Below, piece by piece: positions 32,298-40,772 of a DNA stretch of 64,000 bases. Origin of the DNA: Firmicutes bacterium HGW-Firmicutes-2 (GTDB taxonomy: Bacteria > Bacillota > Clostridia > Lachnospirales > Vallitaleaceae); assembly GCA_002841495.1 (NCBI GenBank), contig PGZV01000010.1, forward strand, positions 1-64,000, given 5' to 3'. The position numbers and the translations under genes were made by a program. The notes beneath the pieces were generated by a model. That model ran no database searches, was not told the DNA's origin, and saw nothing but the letters and a program-made list of their open reading frames with translations. Each line of letters opens with the position of its first letter. Positions within the stretch are counted from its first letter, which is position 1.

Positions 32298-32657
32298 ATG
32301 AATGAACGTTTAAAGCAATTAAGGGAGAGTTTAGGGATTAGTCAAAGGGAATTTAGTCAAAATATACGAATTGGTCAATCAACTTTAGCCATGTTGGAAA
32401 CTGGTCAGAGAATTATGAAGGATATTCATATTTCCCAGATATGCTCTGAGTTTGGAGTTAACGAAGATTGGCTACGTACCGGTGAAGGCGAAATGTTTAA
32501 AAATGATGATTTTGCTTATGACCTTGGTACTTATGCAGCTAAAGCAACTGATCTTGATAGAGCTGTGATCACCGAGTGGATGAAGCTCAATGATGATACC
32601 AAGAAGAACTTATATGAGTTTATGAAAAAAGTTGTTGATGCCTCTAATAAAGAATAG
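32298..32657 (+). CDS. CI-type phage repressor (HTH XRE)
   Basis: 119 aa. HTH at residues 4-60 (LKQLRESLGISQREFSQNIRIGQ...). The remaining half is short and helical, with no S24 peptidase domain, so RecA-driven self-cleavage is not expected. Induction must come by another route, such as the antirepressor or the LexA-controlled ORF. GGAGGTG precedes the ATG; the integrase follows after 11 bp. Confidence 0.88.
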   Translation: MNERLKQLRESLGISQREFSQNIRIGQSTLAMLETGQRIMKDIHISQICSEFGVNEDWLRTGEGEMFKNDDFAYDLGTYAAKATDLDRAVITEWMKLNDDTKKNLYEFMKKVVDASNKE

Positions 32658-32668
32658 GATGTGTTGAT

Positions 32669-34240
32669 ATGAAGGCTGTTATATATGCCAGATATTCTAG
32701 CGACAACCAGCGCGAGGAAAGTGTTGAAGCTCAGATTAATGCCATAGAAGAATATGCTAATAAGAATAATCACATAATTCTTAAACACTATATAGATAGA
32801 GAACTGACTGGGACGAATGACAATCGTCCCTCTTTTCAATCCATGATTAAAGATAGTAAGACTGGTTTATTTGATCTTGTTCTTATCCATAAGACGGATA
32901 GATTTTCACGGAACAAGGCCGACTCGGCAATTTATAAGCGAATGCTTTTAGAAAATGGCGTTAAGGTTATACCTGTTGCTGAGTCTTTTATATCTGATAG
33001 TCCTTTTGGTGTTGTTATGGAAGGGATGCTTGAAGGCTGGGCCGAGTATTATAGCCTGAACTTGTCTACAGAGGTTAAGAAGGGCCAGAATTCTAACATC
33101 AGAAAGTTTGATACTATCGGTAAAGTTAAGCATAATGGCGGAAAACCACCTTTTGGGTATGTTATTGATTCTGAAGGATATTATGTAATTGATGATCATG
33201 AGGCGATTGCTGTTCGCAAGATATTTGATATGTATTTGAATGGATATGTTTATAAGGATGTTATGGAGTGGTTAGACCAACTTGGTTATCGCACTAAGTA
33301 CGGTAAGCCTTTTGGTAAGACAAGCATACACGGCATTTTACATAACCCTAAGTACTGTGGTGTCTATACTTATCGTAATAAAAAACGTGTGTATGTTGGT
33401 GGAAGATATAAGGATATTGAAAACCCGGATAAGATTGTTATTGACGGCGGTATACCGGCAATCGTATCAAAAGAAGATTTTGAAAGGATCCAATTGATTA
33501 TGGCTGAGAATAATAAGAATAGTAAGAGAAGTGCTTCGAAAGAAATTTTCATCTTATCCGGAAAGGTTTTTTGTTCTAAATGCGGATCCAAGCTCGAATC
33601 TAATAGCTATATGGGTGGACGTGACCGAAAGCATCAATATCGTAATTATCGTTGTTCCGGTAGGAAGAAGGGTTTAGAGTGCGATCTTAAGCCTTATGAT
33701 AAAGAAACCCTTGAAATGGATGTATGCTTGCAGCTTGAGAAGGATGTTTTTAATGATGATCAAATTGATATTCTTTCAAAAGAAATTTACGAAGCTTTTA
33801 AAAAGCAATCTTCTACTTCAGTTAGTACTTTAAAATCGTATAATACTAAAAAGGCTTCTCTTGAGCGCCAAATTGAAAACTTAACGACCGCTCTGGCCAA
33901 TGGTGCCGCTTTTAATTCTGTCTATTCTAAATTGAGCGACTTAGAACATCAAAAGGATATGCTTGAGTTTGAAATTAAGCGTGAGCAGTACTCTTCTGAT
34001 CGTATCATGTCTCTTGAGTCTATTCGTGATATCCTCTTAGTTGGTAAAGATATGCACTTAAAAACGGACAAAGAAAAAACGACTCTCATCAACATGTTCG
34101 TTGAAAGAATCGTTTTAGGTGATACTCTTGAAGTCCGTCTTAACTTTAAGCCGGACAGGTATATGGATAGTGGAGGTGAGGGGAATCGAACCCCTGTCCG
34201 AAAACCCGTTCATGAAAGTTTCTCCCATCAGAGTCATTAA
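32669..34240 (+). CDS. Large serine integrase whose 3' end is host tmRNA sequence
   Basis: 523 aa. The catalytic resolvase domain (residues 2-145) opens MKAVIYARYSSDNQREESVE. Next come the recombinase domain (about 160-270), a zinc ribbon CSKCGSKLE...YRCSGRKKGLEC (about 300-350), and a coiled-coil region (about 390-445). The last about 20 codons lie past the attachment core and are read from the antisense of ssrA. In the excised circle the same frame would instead end WFFLSLSS and stop at 105-107. So the protein's extreme C-terminus differs between phage and lysogen. Confidence 0.92.
   Translation: MKAVIYARYSSDNQREESVEAQINAIEEYANKNNHIILKHYIDRELTGTNDNRPSFQSMIKDSKTGLFDLVLIHKTDRFSRNKADSAIYKRMLLENGVKVIPVAESFISDSPFGVVMEGMLEGWAEYYSLNLSTEVKKGQNSNIRKFDTIGKVKHNGGKPPFGYVIDSEGYYVIDDHEAIAVRKIFDMYLNGYVYKDVMEWLDQLGYRTKYGKPFGKTSIHGILHNPKYCGVYTYRNKKRVYVGGRYKDIENPDKIVIDGGIPAIVSKEDFERIQLIMAENNKNSKRSASKEIFILSGKVFCSKCGSKLESNSYMGGRDRKHQYRNYRCSGRKKGLECDLKPYDKETLEMDVCLQLEKDVFNDDQIDILSKEIYEAFKKQSSTSVSTLKSYNTKKASLERQIENLTTALANGAAFNSVYSKLSDLEHQKDMLEFEIKREQYSSDRIMSLESIRDILLVGKDMHLKTDKEKTTLINMFVERIVLGDTLEVRLNFKPDRYMDSGGEGNRTPVRKPVHESFSHQSH
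34171..34182. other. Right prophage attachment core
   Basis: TGGAGGTGAGGG, identical to 68-79, forms the 3' end of tmRNA on the minus strand. Both tmRNA function and the integrase reading frame pass through it. Confidence 0.85.
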
Positions 34241-34519
34241 TTTGACATTCCCTCTGCCAAGCGCCTAATGACAGGCTCATGGTTTTAGTAGCTTAATTAG
34301 GTTCTTTTACTACCTCAAAGCATTGGTAGAAAAGTTCCTCGCCCAATCGTTGCCCAGACCCTAAGTGGCGAGTTGCCTAGGAAGGACACCGCAGCCTAAG
34401 CTGCGAAAGCTAAATTATCTTCAGCGTTTAATTTAATTTTACCAGCTTTTAACGTAGCTCCGGTGTCTACGGATGGCTTCCTTCACTGCAGTGATCCCCG
34501 TCGAAACCTGTACACCCCC
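34171..34519 (-). ncRNA. ssrA: tmRNA (trans-translation RNA)
   Basis: The 5' end GGGGGTG pairs with CACCTCC next to discriminator A; the T-arm AGGGG-TTCGATT-CCCCT is present. The tag frame reads GKIKLNAEDNLAFAA then TAG, probably preceded by the alanine from charged tmRNA. CCA is not encoded. tmRNA rescues stalled ribosomes with SmpB, which is encoded 46 bp upstream. The prophage restores the 3' end exactly but moves its terminator 34 kb away. Confidence 0.95.
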
Positions 34520-34565
34520 GGGTTTACAGGCGGTCTCTTTGACCTTTTATAATAAGTAGGTCTAC

Positions 34566-35030
34566 CTACAGATTATCAACTTTGAATTGCTTTTCAGCCA
34601 TTCTTTTTTGATCTTTTTTGGCGATATCTTGTCGTTTGTCATGGAGCTTCTTACCGCGTGCTAAACCGATCTCCATCTTCATTCGACCTTTTTTTAGGTA
34701 GATTTTGAGTGGCATGATGGTATAACCTTTTATGGCAACCGCACCCATGATCTTATTGATCTCATAACGGTTTAACAAGAGCTTTCTGGTTCTCATCGGG
34801 TCCTTATTGAAGATATTGCCCTTTTCATAAGGTGTGATGTGCATGTTGGTGACAAAAATCTCACCATCCATAACCCTTACAAAGCTCTCTTTTATGCTGC
34901 CTTTTCCAAGTCTTAAGGATTTGACTTCTGTTCCTGCAAGTACCATACCTGCTTCATAGGTCTCATCAATAAAATAATCGTGATAGGCTTTTTTGTTTTG
35001 CGCTATGATTTTATAAGCTTCTTTTGCCAT
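34566..35030 (-). CDS. smpB: SmpB, tmRNA-binding protein
   Basis: 154 aa of the standard length. [26 protein letters not shown] and [16 protein letters not shown] are family hallmarks. It carries tmRNA into the stalled ribosome. Located between rnr and ssrA, the common Firmicutes order. Confidence 0.97.
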   Translation of the reverse strand: MAKEAYKIIAQNKKAYHDYFIDETYEAGMVLAGTEVKSLRLGKGSIKESFVRVMDGEIFVTNMHITPYEKGNIFNKDPMRTRKLLLNRYEINKIMGAVAIKGYTIMPLKIYLKKGRMKMEIGLARGKKLHDKRQDIAKKDQKRMAEKQFKVDNL

Positions 35031-35150
35031 GGTTCACACTCTTTCCAACTAAAAGATTCACTTGAATCTTTCTTCCAAATCTACGCTGCAAGACATATTA
35101 TAACATATTCTATAAGCTTTACAAGGGCAAAGCCATTACAATTATGTTAC

Positions 35151-37118
35151 CTAAACAGCTGGTGTCTCGCTCGCAACCTCTGTCGGTCCTTCTTCTGATA
35201 CGGAAAAATCAATGTTACGTTCTTCCACATTACATCGTTCTACTTTAACATTGATTAAGTCACCAAGGGCATAGATTTTCTTGGTGCGCTCACCCACATA
35301 CATGTACTTAAGCTCATCATGAACGTAATAATCATCATTAAGAGCGGTGACATGAACCAGACCTTCAATGGTGTTTGGAAGTTCTACATAAAGTCCCCAT
35401 CCGGTGACTCCTGAGATGACACCTGTAAATACTTCACCAATATGGCGTTGCATGTATTCCACTTTTTTAAGCTTAATGGTTTCACGCTCAGCAGTTTCAG
35501 CCCGGCGTTCGTACTCGGAATTCTGCTTGGTGACATCCGGTAAGATCTTCTTATAATGACTAATGCGCTTATCGCTCATCTTGCCATTAAGATTTTCCTT
35601 GATGATTCTATGAATCTGTAAATCCGGATAACGACGAATCGGTGAGGTGAAATGGCTATAATACTTTGCTGCAAGTCCATAGTGACCTTCACAATCCACT
35701 TCATACTTAGCTTGTTTCATAGATCTAAGCGCCAATCGACTGATCAAGATCTCCTCTTTGCTGCCTTCAATGTCAATTAAGAGTTTCTGTATTTCTTTAG
35801 GATGGACATCTTCTTTGCCTTTAATATGATAACCGAAGTTATAGATGAACTTACCTAGGGCTTGAATACGCTCATTGTCCGGCTCTTCGTGATTTCTGTA
35901 TACAAAAGGTATCTCTTGCCAGAAATAATGCTCAGCTACGGTCTCATTGGCTAGTAGCATAAATTCTTCAATAATCTTTGTTGCCACGTTACGTTCATAG
36001 ACATAGATCTCAGTGGGCACACCAAACTCATCCAGCTTGACTTTGGCTTCCGGGAAATCAAAGTCGATGGAGCCCCGTTGTTTTCTCTTTGCTCTGAGTA
36101 TGGCCGCTAGGCCTTCCATTCTATGGAACATATCTACAAAATCTTTGTAGCGCTCCGTTAGTTCAGGATCTGATTTCTCTAAGATGCCTGAAACCGCTGT
36201 ATAAGTCATGCGCTCGTCTACGTTAATGATGGTCTCGTCAATGGTATAATTAAAAACTTTACCTTCATGGTCGATGTCCATAATACAACTAAGAGCTAAA
36301 CGGTCTTCCCCTGCATTTAACGAACAAATACCATTAGACAGTTGTCTCGGAATCATAGGGATAACCCGGTCCACCAAATAAACACTGGTACTTCTATTAA
36401 GAGCTTCATCATCTAAGGCACTACCCTCTTTTACATAATAAGTAACATCTGCTATATGAACTCCTAGCCGGTAGCCTTGTTCGATTTTCTCAATGGTGAT
36501 GGCATCGTCCAAATCTTTAGCATCTTCACCGTCAATGGTCACAGTTTGGATATTTCTATAGTCCAGTCTACCTTCAGCTGCTTCCTTAGGCACTTCTGTA
36601 GGTATGGATAGGACTTGTTTTTTGACGCTATCTGGGAACTCTGTAGGTATTTCTAAGTTCTTGACTATGGACAAGATAGCTGTATCCGGATCATCCACGT
36701 GACCGATAATCTCAACAATCTTACCCTCAGGCTTACGGTCTTCACCGCCCCAATCTGTAACCTTCACCACGACTTTATGACCTTTCATGGCCATCATGCT
36801 GTTAGATTTGGCTATATAGATATCTTTCTGTACTTTTTTGTCGTCTGCTCGGACAAAGCCGAAGTTATCGCTTTGTTCATAAAGCCCTACAAGGGTATCT
36901 TTTCCTCTTTCAAGTACTTTAACAATTTCACCTTCAGGACGTTTGCCACGGCTGTCTTTAAGCAATTTAATGGCTACAGTATCATTGTGAAAGGCTGTGT
37001 TAACATATTTGGCAGGAATGAAAATATCATCATCCTGTCCTTCTATAACCACAAAACCAAAGCCTTTAGGATGAGAAACAAATCTTCCTATTATTGGCTC
37101 TGGCGCATCATTAATCAT
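35151..37118 (-). CDS. rnr: RNase R, lacking its N-terminal helix-turn-helix part
   Basis: 655 aa. Cold-shock domains (about 5-150), the catalytic RNB domain with TIDGEDAKDLDDAI and SYHYGLAA-like LAAKYYSHFTSPIRRYPDL, and an S1 domain at the C-terminus are intact. The ATG at 37118 has no good binding site. Just upstream, in another frame, codons for TKRGKY and before that a separate N-terminal piece (37111-37224) are visible. The helix-turn-helix domain is therefore split off and partly deleted. RNase R degrades mRNAs released by trans-translation. Confidence 0.93.
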   Translation of the reverse strand: MINDAPEPIIGRFVSHPKGFGFVVIEGQDDDIFIPAKYVNTAFHNDTVAIKLLKDSRGKRPEGEIVKVLERGKDTLVGLYEQSDNFGFVRADDKKVQKDIYIAKSNSMMAMKGHKVVVKVTDWGGEDRKPEGKIVEIIGHVDDPDTAILSIVKNLEIPTEFPDSVKKQVLSIPTEVPKEAAEGRLDYRNIQTVTIDGEDAKDLDDAITIEKIEQGYRLGVHIADVTYYVKEGSALDDEALNRSTSVYLVDRVIPMIPRQLSNGICSLNAGEDRLALSCIMDIDHEGKVFNYTIDETIINVDERMTYTAVSGILEKSDPELTERYKDFVDMFHRMEGLAAILRAKRKQRGSIDFDFPEAKVKLDEFGVPTEIYVYERNVATKIIEEFMLLANETVAEHYFWQEIPFVYRNHEEPDNERIQALGKFIYNFGYHIKGKEDVHPKEIQKLLIDIEGSKEEILISRLALRSMKQAKYEVDCEGHYGLAAKYYSHFTSPIRRYPDLQIHRIIKENLNGKMSDKRISHYKKILPDVTKQNSEYERRAETAERETIKLKKVEYMQRHIGEVFTGVISGVTGWGLYVELPNTIEGLVHVTALNDDYYVHDELKYMYVGERTKKIYALGDLINVKVERCNVEERNIDFSVSEEGPTEVASETPAV

Positions 37119-37224
37119 ATATTTGCCGCGCTTGGTGCAATAAAGCTAATTCTTTTAATTTGAGGGGCCTGTATTTTTTATCTTTAAACAGATCCAGCAA
37201 TACTTCTTTTTGATCGATTTTCAT
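37111..37224 (-). pseudogene. N-terminal fragment of RNase R (frameshifted)
   Basis: AGGAAGTGAAGAAA precedes ATG AAA ATC; the 37-aa product opens MKIDQKEVLLDLFKDKKYRP and continues KELALL, the RNase R helix-turn-helix start. It then shifts frame and ends TAA 5 bp inside the following rnr reading frame. About 25-30 residues appear deleted with a net frame change. The overlap (ATGATTAA) could allow reinitiation on the truncated rnr. Confidence 0.8.
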
Positions 37225-37249
37225 TTTCTTCACTTCCTAATCTTAGTAT

Positions 37250-37368
37250 GGTTAAAGGGTCAAAACTAAGTTTCACTAAATTCACATACAATATATAGCT
37301 TACGTTGATACATTCATAACTATATATTGTATGTGAAAATTCAACTATATAGTTTTGACACTTTAACC
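37250..37368 (-). repeat. Palindromic element, copy 1
   Basis: 119 bp. The ends GGTTAAAG and CTTTAACC are inverted; the central arms TTCACATACAATATATAG (37281-37298 and 37320-37337) are an 18-bp perfect inverted repeat. It is flanked by the direct repeat TTAGTAT (37243-37249, 37369-37375), like a 7-bp target duplication. It lies between the rnr promoter and start. Confidence 0.85.
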
Positions 37369-37381
37369 TTAGTATACCTCT

Positions 37382-37410
37382 ATTATAGAGTACTTCGACG
37401 CTTTTGTACA
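37382..37410 (-). promoter_or_regulatory. Probable rnr promoter
   Basis: On the minus strand, TGTACA, 17 bp and TATAAT. The transcription start would fall at the edge of the palindromic element, so the element would form the 5' leader of rnr mRNA. Confidence 0.65.
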
Positions 37411-37459
37411 TACTACCACTAAATTGTAAATTTTTGCAAACTCTTTATGACAGTCGCAA

Positions 37460-37499
37460 AAAGAAACGGCTATGATTTTTCATCCATAACCGTTTCTTT
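37460..37499 (-). terminator. Terminator of the VWA protein gene
   Basis: Arms AAAGAAACGG and CCGTTTCTTT with inner ATG/CAT pairing, followed by a T tract on the minus strand. It lies 46 bp after the stop of the gene at 37545. Confidence 0.85.
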
Positions 37500-37544
37500 G
37501 CTGACATCTACTTTTCTTAGAATATAGCTTTATAAAGGAGGTAT

Positions 37545-40331
37545 TTACAAAATGTTCTGGTCTAGCAAATCATTAAGGTCTTCGTTTAAGTATTCCACAA
37601 CCTTGACGGTGTAGTTCCCAAAAGCATCCACGGCATAAATTGTAATCGCACCCTTGGCTACAAACTTGTTGAGTTGTGTTGTTAATGTAACTTTCATATC
37701 GGTATCCAGCAATACTTGATTACCTTGATTGTTTAAAACACGTATAGACTGCTCTTGTGTTGCTGCTAATACCTGATTATAAGTCAACTTTCCTTCAAAG
37801 ACTTTATAGGTCACAATGGTCGTCTTATCCGTTATGGTGATATTGTGGTTAATTAGATTAACGGAGGATTCTAGGGGATCGACGACCACACCTATTACCG
37901 GTGCCACTGTATCTACAAGACCCACTGTTAACATCTTGGAAGTAATAGCTGATACAAGATCCGTGCTATCACCTTGTTCTCTGGTTCGAATCTGATTAAT
38001 ACCAACTTTAAAATCATAATCTAATTGATGGCCTAAGGTTAGTGGTGGGGTCAATACGCCATATGCCACATATTTACCTGTTGGTAATTGACTACCGTTA
38101 TAGCTTAATCGCCCACTGTTCATAGTGAATCCAGGTACCACATTACCAGAAGCGTTTCTTACATCTGCGTTTCCACCGGAATTATTTAAGACAAATGTAT
38201 GGTTGGAACTTGCAAAGTCATCAAATAAGGTCATTTCTGCTTTTGTTAGTGGTCTAACCAATTCGAAGCTGATTTTGGTTTGTGTTGGTTCGTTGAGTTG
38301 ATCGATACTATGATTTGAACTACCATCGAGTGTCGTAATGGCTATGTCTTTAATCTTTAACCGCTCAAAATTAACTACCTTATCAATTTGTGGTGTTGCG
38401 TGACTCAGTACCGCATCAAATACCATATTCATGTTGCCATCTAGTGTAATACCACCGCTTTGACTGGTCATTAAATAACCGCTTGGTACAGGTATGGATA
38501 TTTTATGAAGTCCACTGGTAATACCTTCTACGATAATGACACCACCTTCAACAGTATAAGGTCTTAACACCCCGTTTACATAGAGTTCTACATCTGTAAT
38601 GGCTGTATCAAAATCATCTGAAAAGTCAAGGGTTAACCGACCCATCTTAATATCAATGGCAGCAGGATCAAGTCCTAAGTTGGCATAATCAAAAACATTG
38701 CCTACAGAATTTGTCAGTTGATAATCTACATTATGGTCCAGTCTCAAGTTACCTTCTTTTATGGCTTTAAGCTCTAATGGCACTTCTTTTTGCCATGTAA
38801 GATTCTCACTACCTACCACACTTTTTGATTCTAGAATGTTTAAGGATAGTTTATTATTGACGATACCCCAACCTGCACCAGTACTTATAGGTTGAAGTGT
38901 TACAAATTCACTAATAGTCTGTCCTGATGTGGATTTGGTCAGATTCTTTACGTTAATGGTCTTGTAGTCAAACGGCGCTTCATTATTATAACTCAGACTA
39001 TGATTCATCTTAATAATGTCGCCGACTAAATAACCGAATTGGTTGTTTGTATAAGTAACATTCACATTCACTTGAGGTTGATTCGTCCTTGGTGGTATGA
39101 CGGTCATATTCTGTCCAAGTAATTCTATTACCGTATTGCCACTTAGATCTCTATAAGTTAACATAGCATTCACGTTAATCGGAATCTCAACTTGACCACT
39201 ACCTGTTGGATACACATGGTCTTTAACCTTAACTTTATAACCAAAAGCATAATTGGTATCTACAACATTGCCCAAATCCCAAGTGATGACTTGTCTGCCA
39301 TGAGCATCTACAGTCAAAGTATAGTTCTGAGGTACGATACTGCCTTCAACAACCTCAAACTCTTTCTCAATGGTTTCTACCACTTTTGCATTGGTACCGA
39401 TATAGTTGAGCTCTCCAACAATGGTATCAAAAATGTGTGAAAGTTGTCCTGTTTGTGACGCTTCAAAAAGACCGGCATTTTGAGCTCTGACCAATGTGTC
39501 TCTTGCCACATTCTTAGTTGCAACGTATTCAATGCCTTCAAAGTAACCGACAGCTATGACCTCTGCTACTGACTGGGCCGATTGTCCGGCTTGATAAGCA
39601 GCGATTGTATTGGTATTATGACTTGTGGGGTAGTTTAGATTCTTCTGGCTGTTACTACCACCTTGGGTTGCTACGCCATCTGTAAAAAGTATAATGACAT
39701 TCTGTCCTGATGGTGTTCCTGTGATTTGCTTATGGGTTACTGTGGTCTCCGCATATTCAAAAGACTCTTTTATATTTGTGGCCCCATCAGAAATTTGCCA
39801 GAACTCCCATGCATACCTATAGCCGTTGTTCCTATAGGCTGAGAAATTACTATGATAATGCGTATTCAGATCCCTGTATTGAAAAACTTTTTGGATTTCA
39901 TTCAATGTCTCTGTTTTGTTATTATAATACTTCCAATTATCATTCTTATTGGCATTGGTACCAAAAGAAACAATGGCCATATTGGAATCCGGATAGGTTG
40001 CATAGACTTCATTCACAAAATTATTAACAGCTTTCCATACAGCATCTGCAACCGGTTTGTTGGTGGAAGGGTCAATGCGCAGCATGGAATTGGAACGGTC
40101 TAGAACCAACACAATGTCAAGGCCTGTGGTCACCTGTTCATAGGATACGGAAAAATTATAACCGATGTCAAAGATTCTCTCACCGGCATCCGATAATGTC
40201 ACCTCCGGTGTATCTTTCGTTATGGTTACCGTAGTATTCACATTCCCATAAATAGGCATACCCATCTGTAATACCCAGACAAATGCCATTAAGAGTCCTA
40301 TCTTCTTATTGATGTTCGCGGTTACTTTCAT
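37545..40331 (-). CDS. Secreted von Willebrand factor A domain protein
   Basis: 928 aa. The signal peptide (residues 1-28, IGLLMAFVWVLQMGMPIYG) is followed by a VWA domain at about 65-310 with an intact metal-ion site (VLVLDRSNSM, the later IILFTDGVAT). Beta-rich repeats follow, without an LPXTG or membrane anchor. Likely an adhesive or wall-associated exported protein. A GGAGGCG site and a TTGACT-18-TATAAT promoter lie upstream. Confidence 0.85.
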   Translation of the reverse strand: MKVTANINKKIGLLMAFVWVLQMGMPIYGNVNTTVTITKDTPEVTLSDAGERIFDIGYNFSVSYEQVTTGLDIVLVLDRSNSMLRIDPSTNKPVADAVWKAVNNFVNEVYATYPDSNMAIVSFGTNANKNDNWKYYNNKTETLNEIQKVFQYRDLNTHYHSNFSAYRNNGYRYAWEFWQISDGATNIKESFEYAETTVTHKQITGTPSGQNVIILFTDGVATQGGSNSQKNLNYPTSHNTNTIAAYQAGQSAQSVAEVIAVGYFEGIEYVATKNVARDTLVRAQNAGLFEASQTGQLSHIFDTIVGELNYIGTNAKVVETIEKEFEVVEGSIVPQNYTLTVDAHGRQVITWDLGNVVDTNYAFGYKVKVKDHVYPTGSGQVEIPINVNAMLTYRDLSGNTVIELLGQNMTVIPPRTNQPQVNVNVTYTNNQFGYLVGDIIKMNHSLSYNNEAPFDYKTINVKNLTKSTSGQTISEFVTLQPISTGAGWGIVNNKLSLNILESKSVVGSENLTWQKEVPLELKAIKEGNLRLDHNVDYQLTNSVGNVFDYANLGLDPAAIDIKMGRLTLDFSDDFDTAITDVELYVNGVLRPYTVEGGVIIVEGITSGLHKISIPVPSGYLMTSQSGGITLDGNMNMVFDAVLSHATPQIDKVVNFERLKIKDIAITTLDGSSNHSIDQLNEPTQTKISFELVRPLTKAEMTLFDDFASSNHTFVLNNSGGNADVRNASGNVVPGFTMNSGRLSYNGSQLPTGKYVAYGVLTPPLTLGHQLDYDFKVGINQIRTREQGDSTDLVSAITSKMLTVGLVDTVAPVIGVVVDPLESSVNLINHNITITDKTTIVTYKVFEGKLTYNQVLAATQEQSIRVLNNQGNQVLLDTDMKVTLTTQLNKFVAKGAITIYAVDAFGNYTVKVVEYLNEDLNDLLDQNIL

Positions 40332-40432
40332 ACTTTAACGCCTCCAGTTCCTATTTCATTTCATTGGGCTTATGATCATCTGATTTATACTCTCTCACAT
40401 TAAGTTTTTCATTTATTTGTGTCGTATAAATA

Positions 40433-40462
40433 ATTATATACCCCTTATACACAGCTAGTCAA
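40433..40462 (-). promoter_or_regulatory. Promoter of the VWA protein gene
   Basis: TTGACT and TATAAT on the minus strand with an 18-bp spacer, about 100 bp before the ATG. The remaining part of 40332-40772 holds the -10 box and palindromic element of the divergent SLH gene and nothing else I recognise. Confidence 0.7.
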
Positions 40463-40600
40463 TTAAGATTACGAATATTCACACAAACCAATACCATATA
40501 ACTATACCATAGGACTTATAGCTCATATGTTTTTAAGTTTTTTAACATATTTTTAGATACATGTTCACACTTTGTTCAATATTAATTCTTGAAAAAAGCA

Positions 40601-40606
40601 TATAAT
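40601..40606 (+). promoter_or_regulatory. -10 box of the SLH gene
   Basis: TATAAT lies 9 bp before palindromic element copy 2. A clear -35 box at the right distance is missing; AATATT occupies that place. Confidence 0.4.
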
Positions 40607-40615
40607 TGAATAAAT

Positions 40616-40732
40616 GGTTAAGGTGTTAAAACTAAATAGTTGAATTTTCACATAGAATATATATTACGAATGCATCAACGTAATTTATATATTCTATGTG
40701 AATTTAGTGAAACTTAGTTTTGACCTTTAACC
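40616..40732 (+). repeat. Palindromic element, copy 2
   Basis: 117 bp with GGTTAAGG/CCTTTAACC ends and central arms TTCACATAGAATATATA (40647-40663, 40686-40702). Compared with copies 1 and 3, a C-G pair in the stem is replaced by G-C on both arms. The direct repeat ATAAAT flanks it (40610-40615, 40733-40738). It is in the same orientation relative to the downstream SLH gene as the other copies are to theirs. Confidence 0.85.
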
Positions 40733-40772
40733 ATAAATGTGAATCCATCCAGTGCAAAATAGGAGGTAAATA

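Larger units (their letters stand above)
68..34182. mobile_element. HK97-type siphoviral prophage integrated in ssrA
   Basis: The element is bounded by a 12-bp direct repeat (TGGAGGTGAGGG) at 68-79 and 34171-34182, the right copy being the 3' end of tmRNA. It contains repressor, serine integrase, antirepressor, replication, packaging, head, tail and lysis genes in canonical order. All structural modules look full length. However, three small early genes are interrupted, so replication competence is uncertain. The HNH-TerS-TerL order and HK97 head genes suggest cohesive-end packaging. Confidence 0.95.

Noticed and set aside
32298-32657. SOS-cleavable repressor
   Set aside because: The protein is only 119 aa with no S24 peptidase domain, so direct RecA-stimulated cleavage is not supported.
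34556-34569. GTAGGT-CT-ACCTAC inverted repeat at the smpB stop
   Set aside because: A 6-bp inverted repeat with no further context; chance is likely.
37184-37411. 75-codon frame with YSYECINV and a similar frame at 47321-47506
   Set aside because: Both are translations of the palindromic element; their similarity reflects the DNA repeat, not a protein family.
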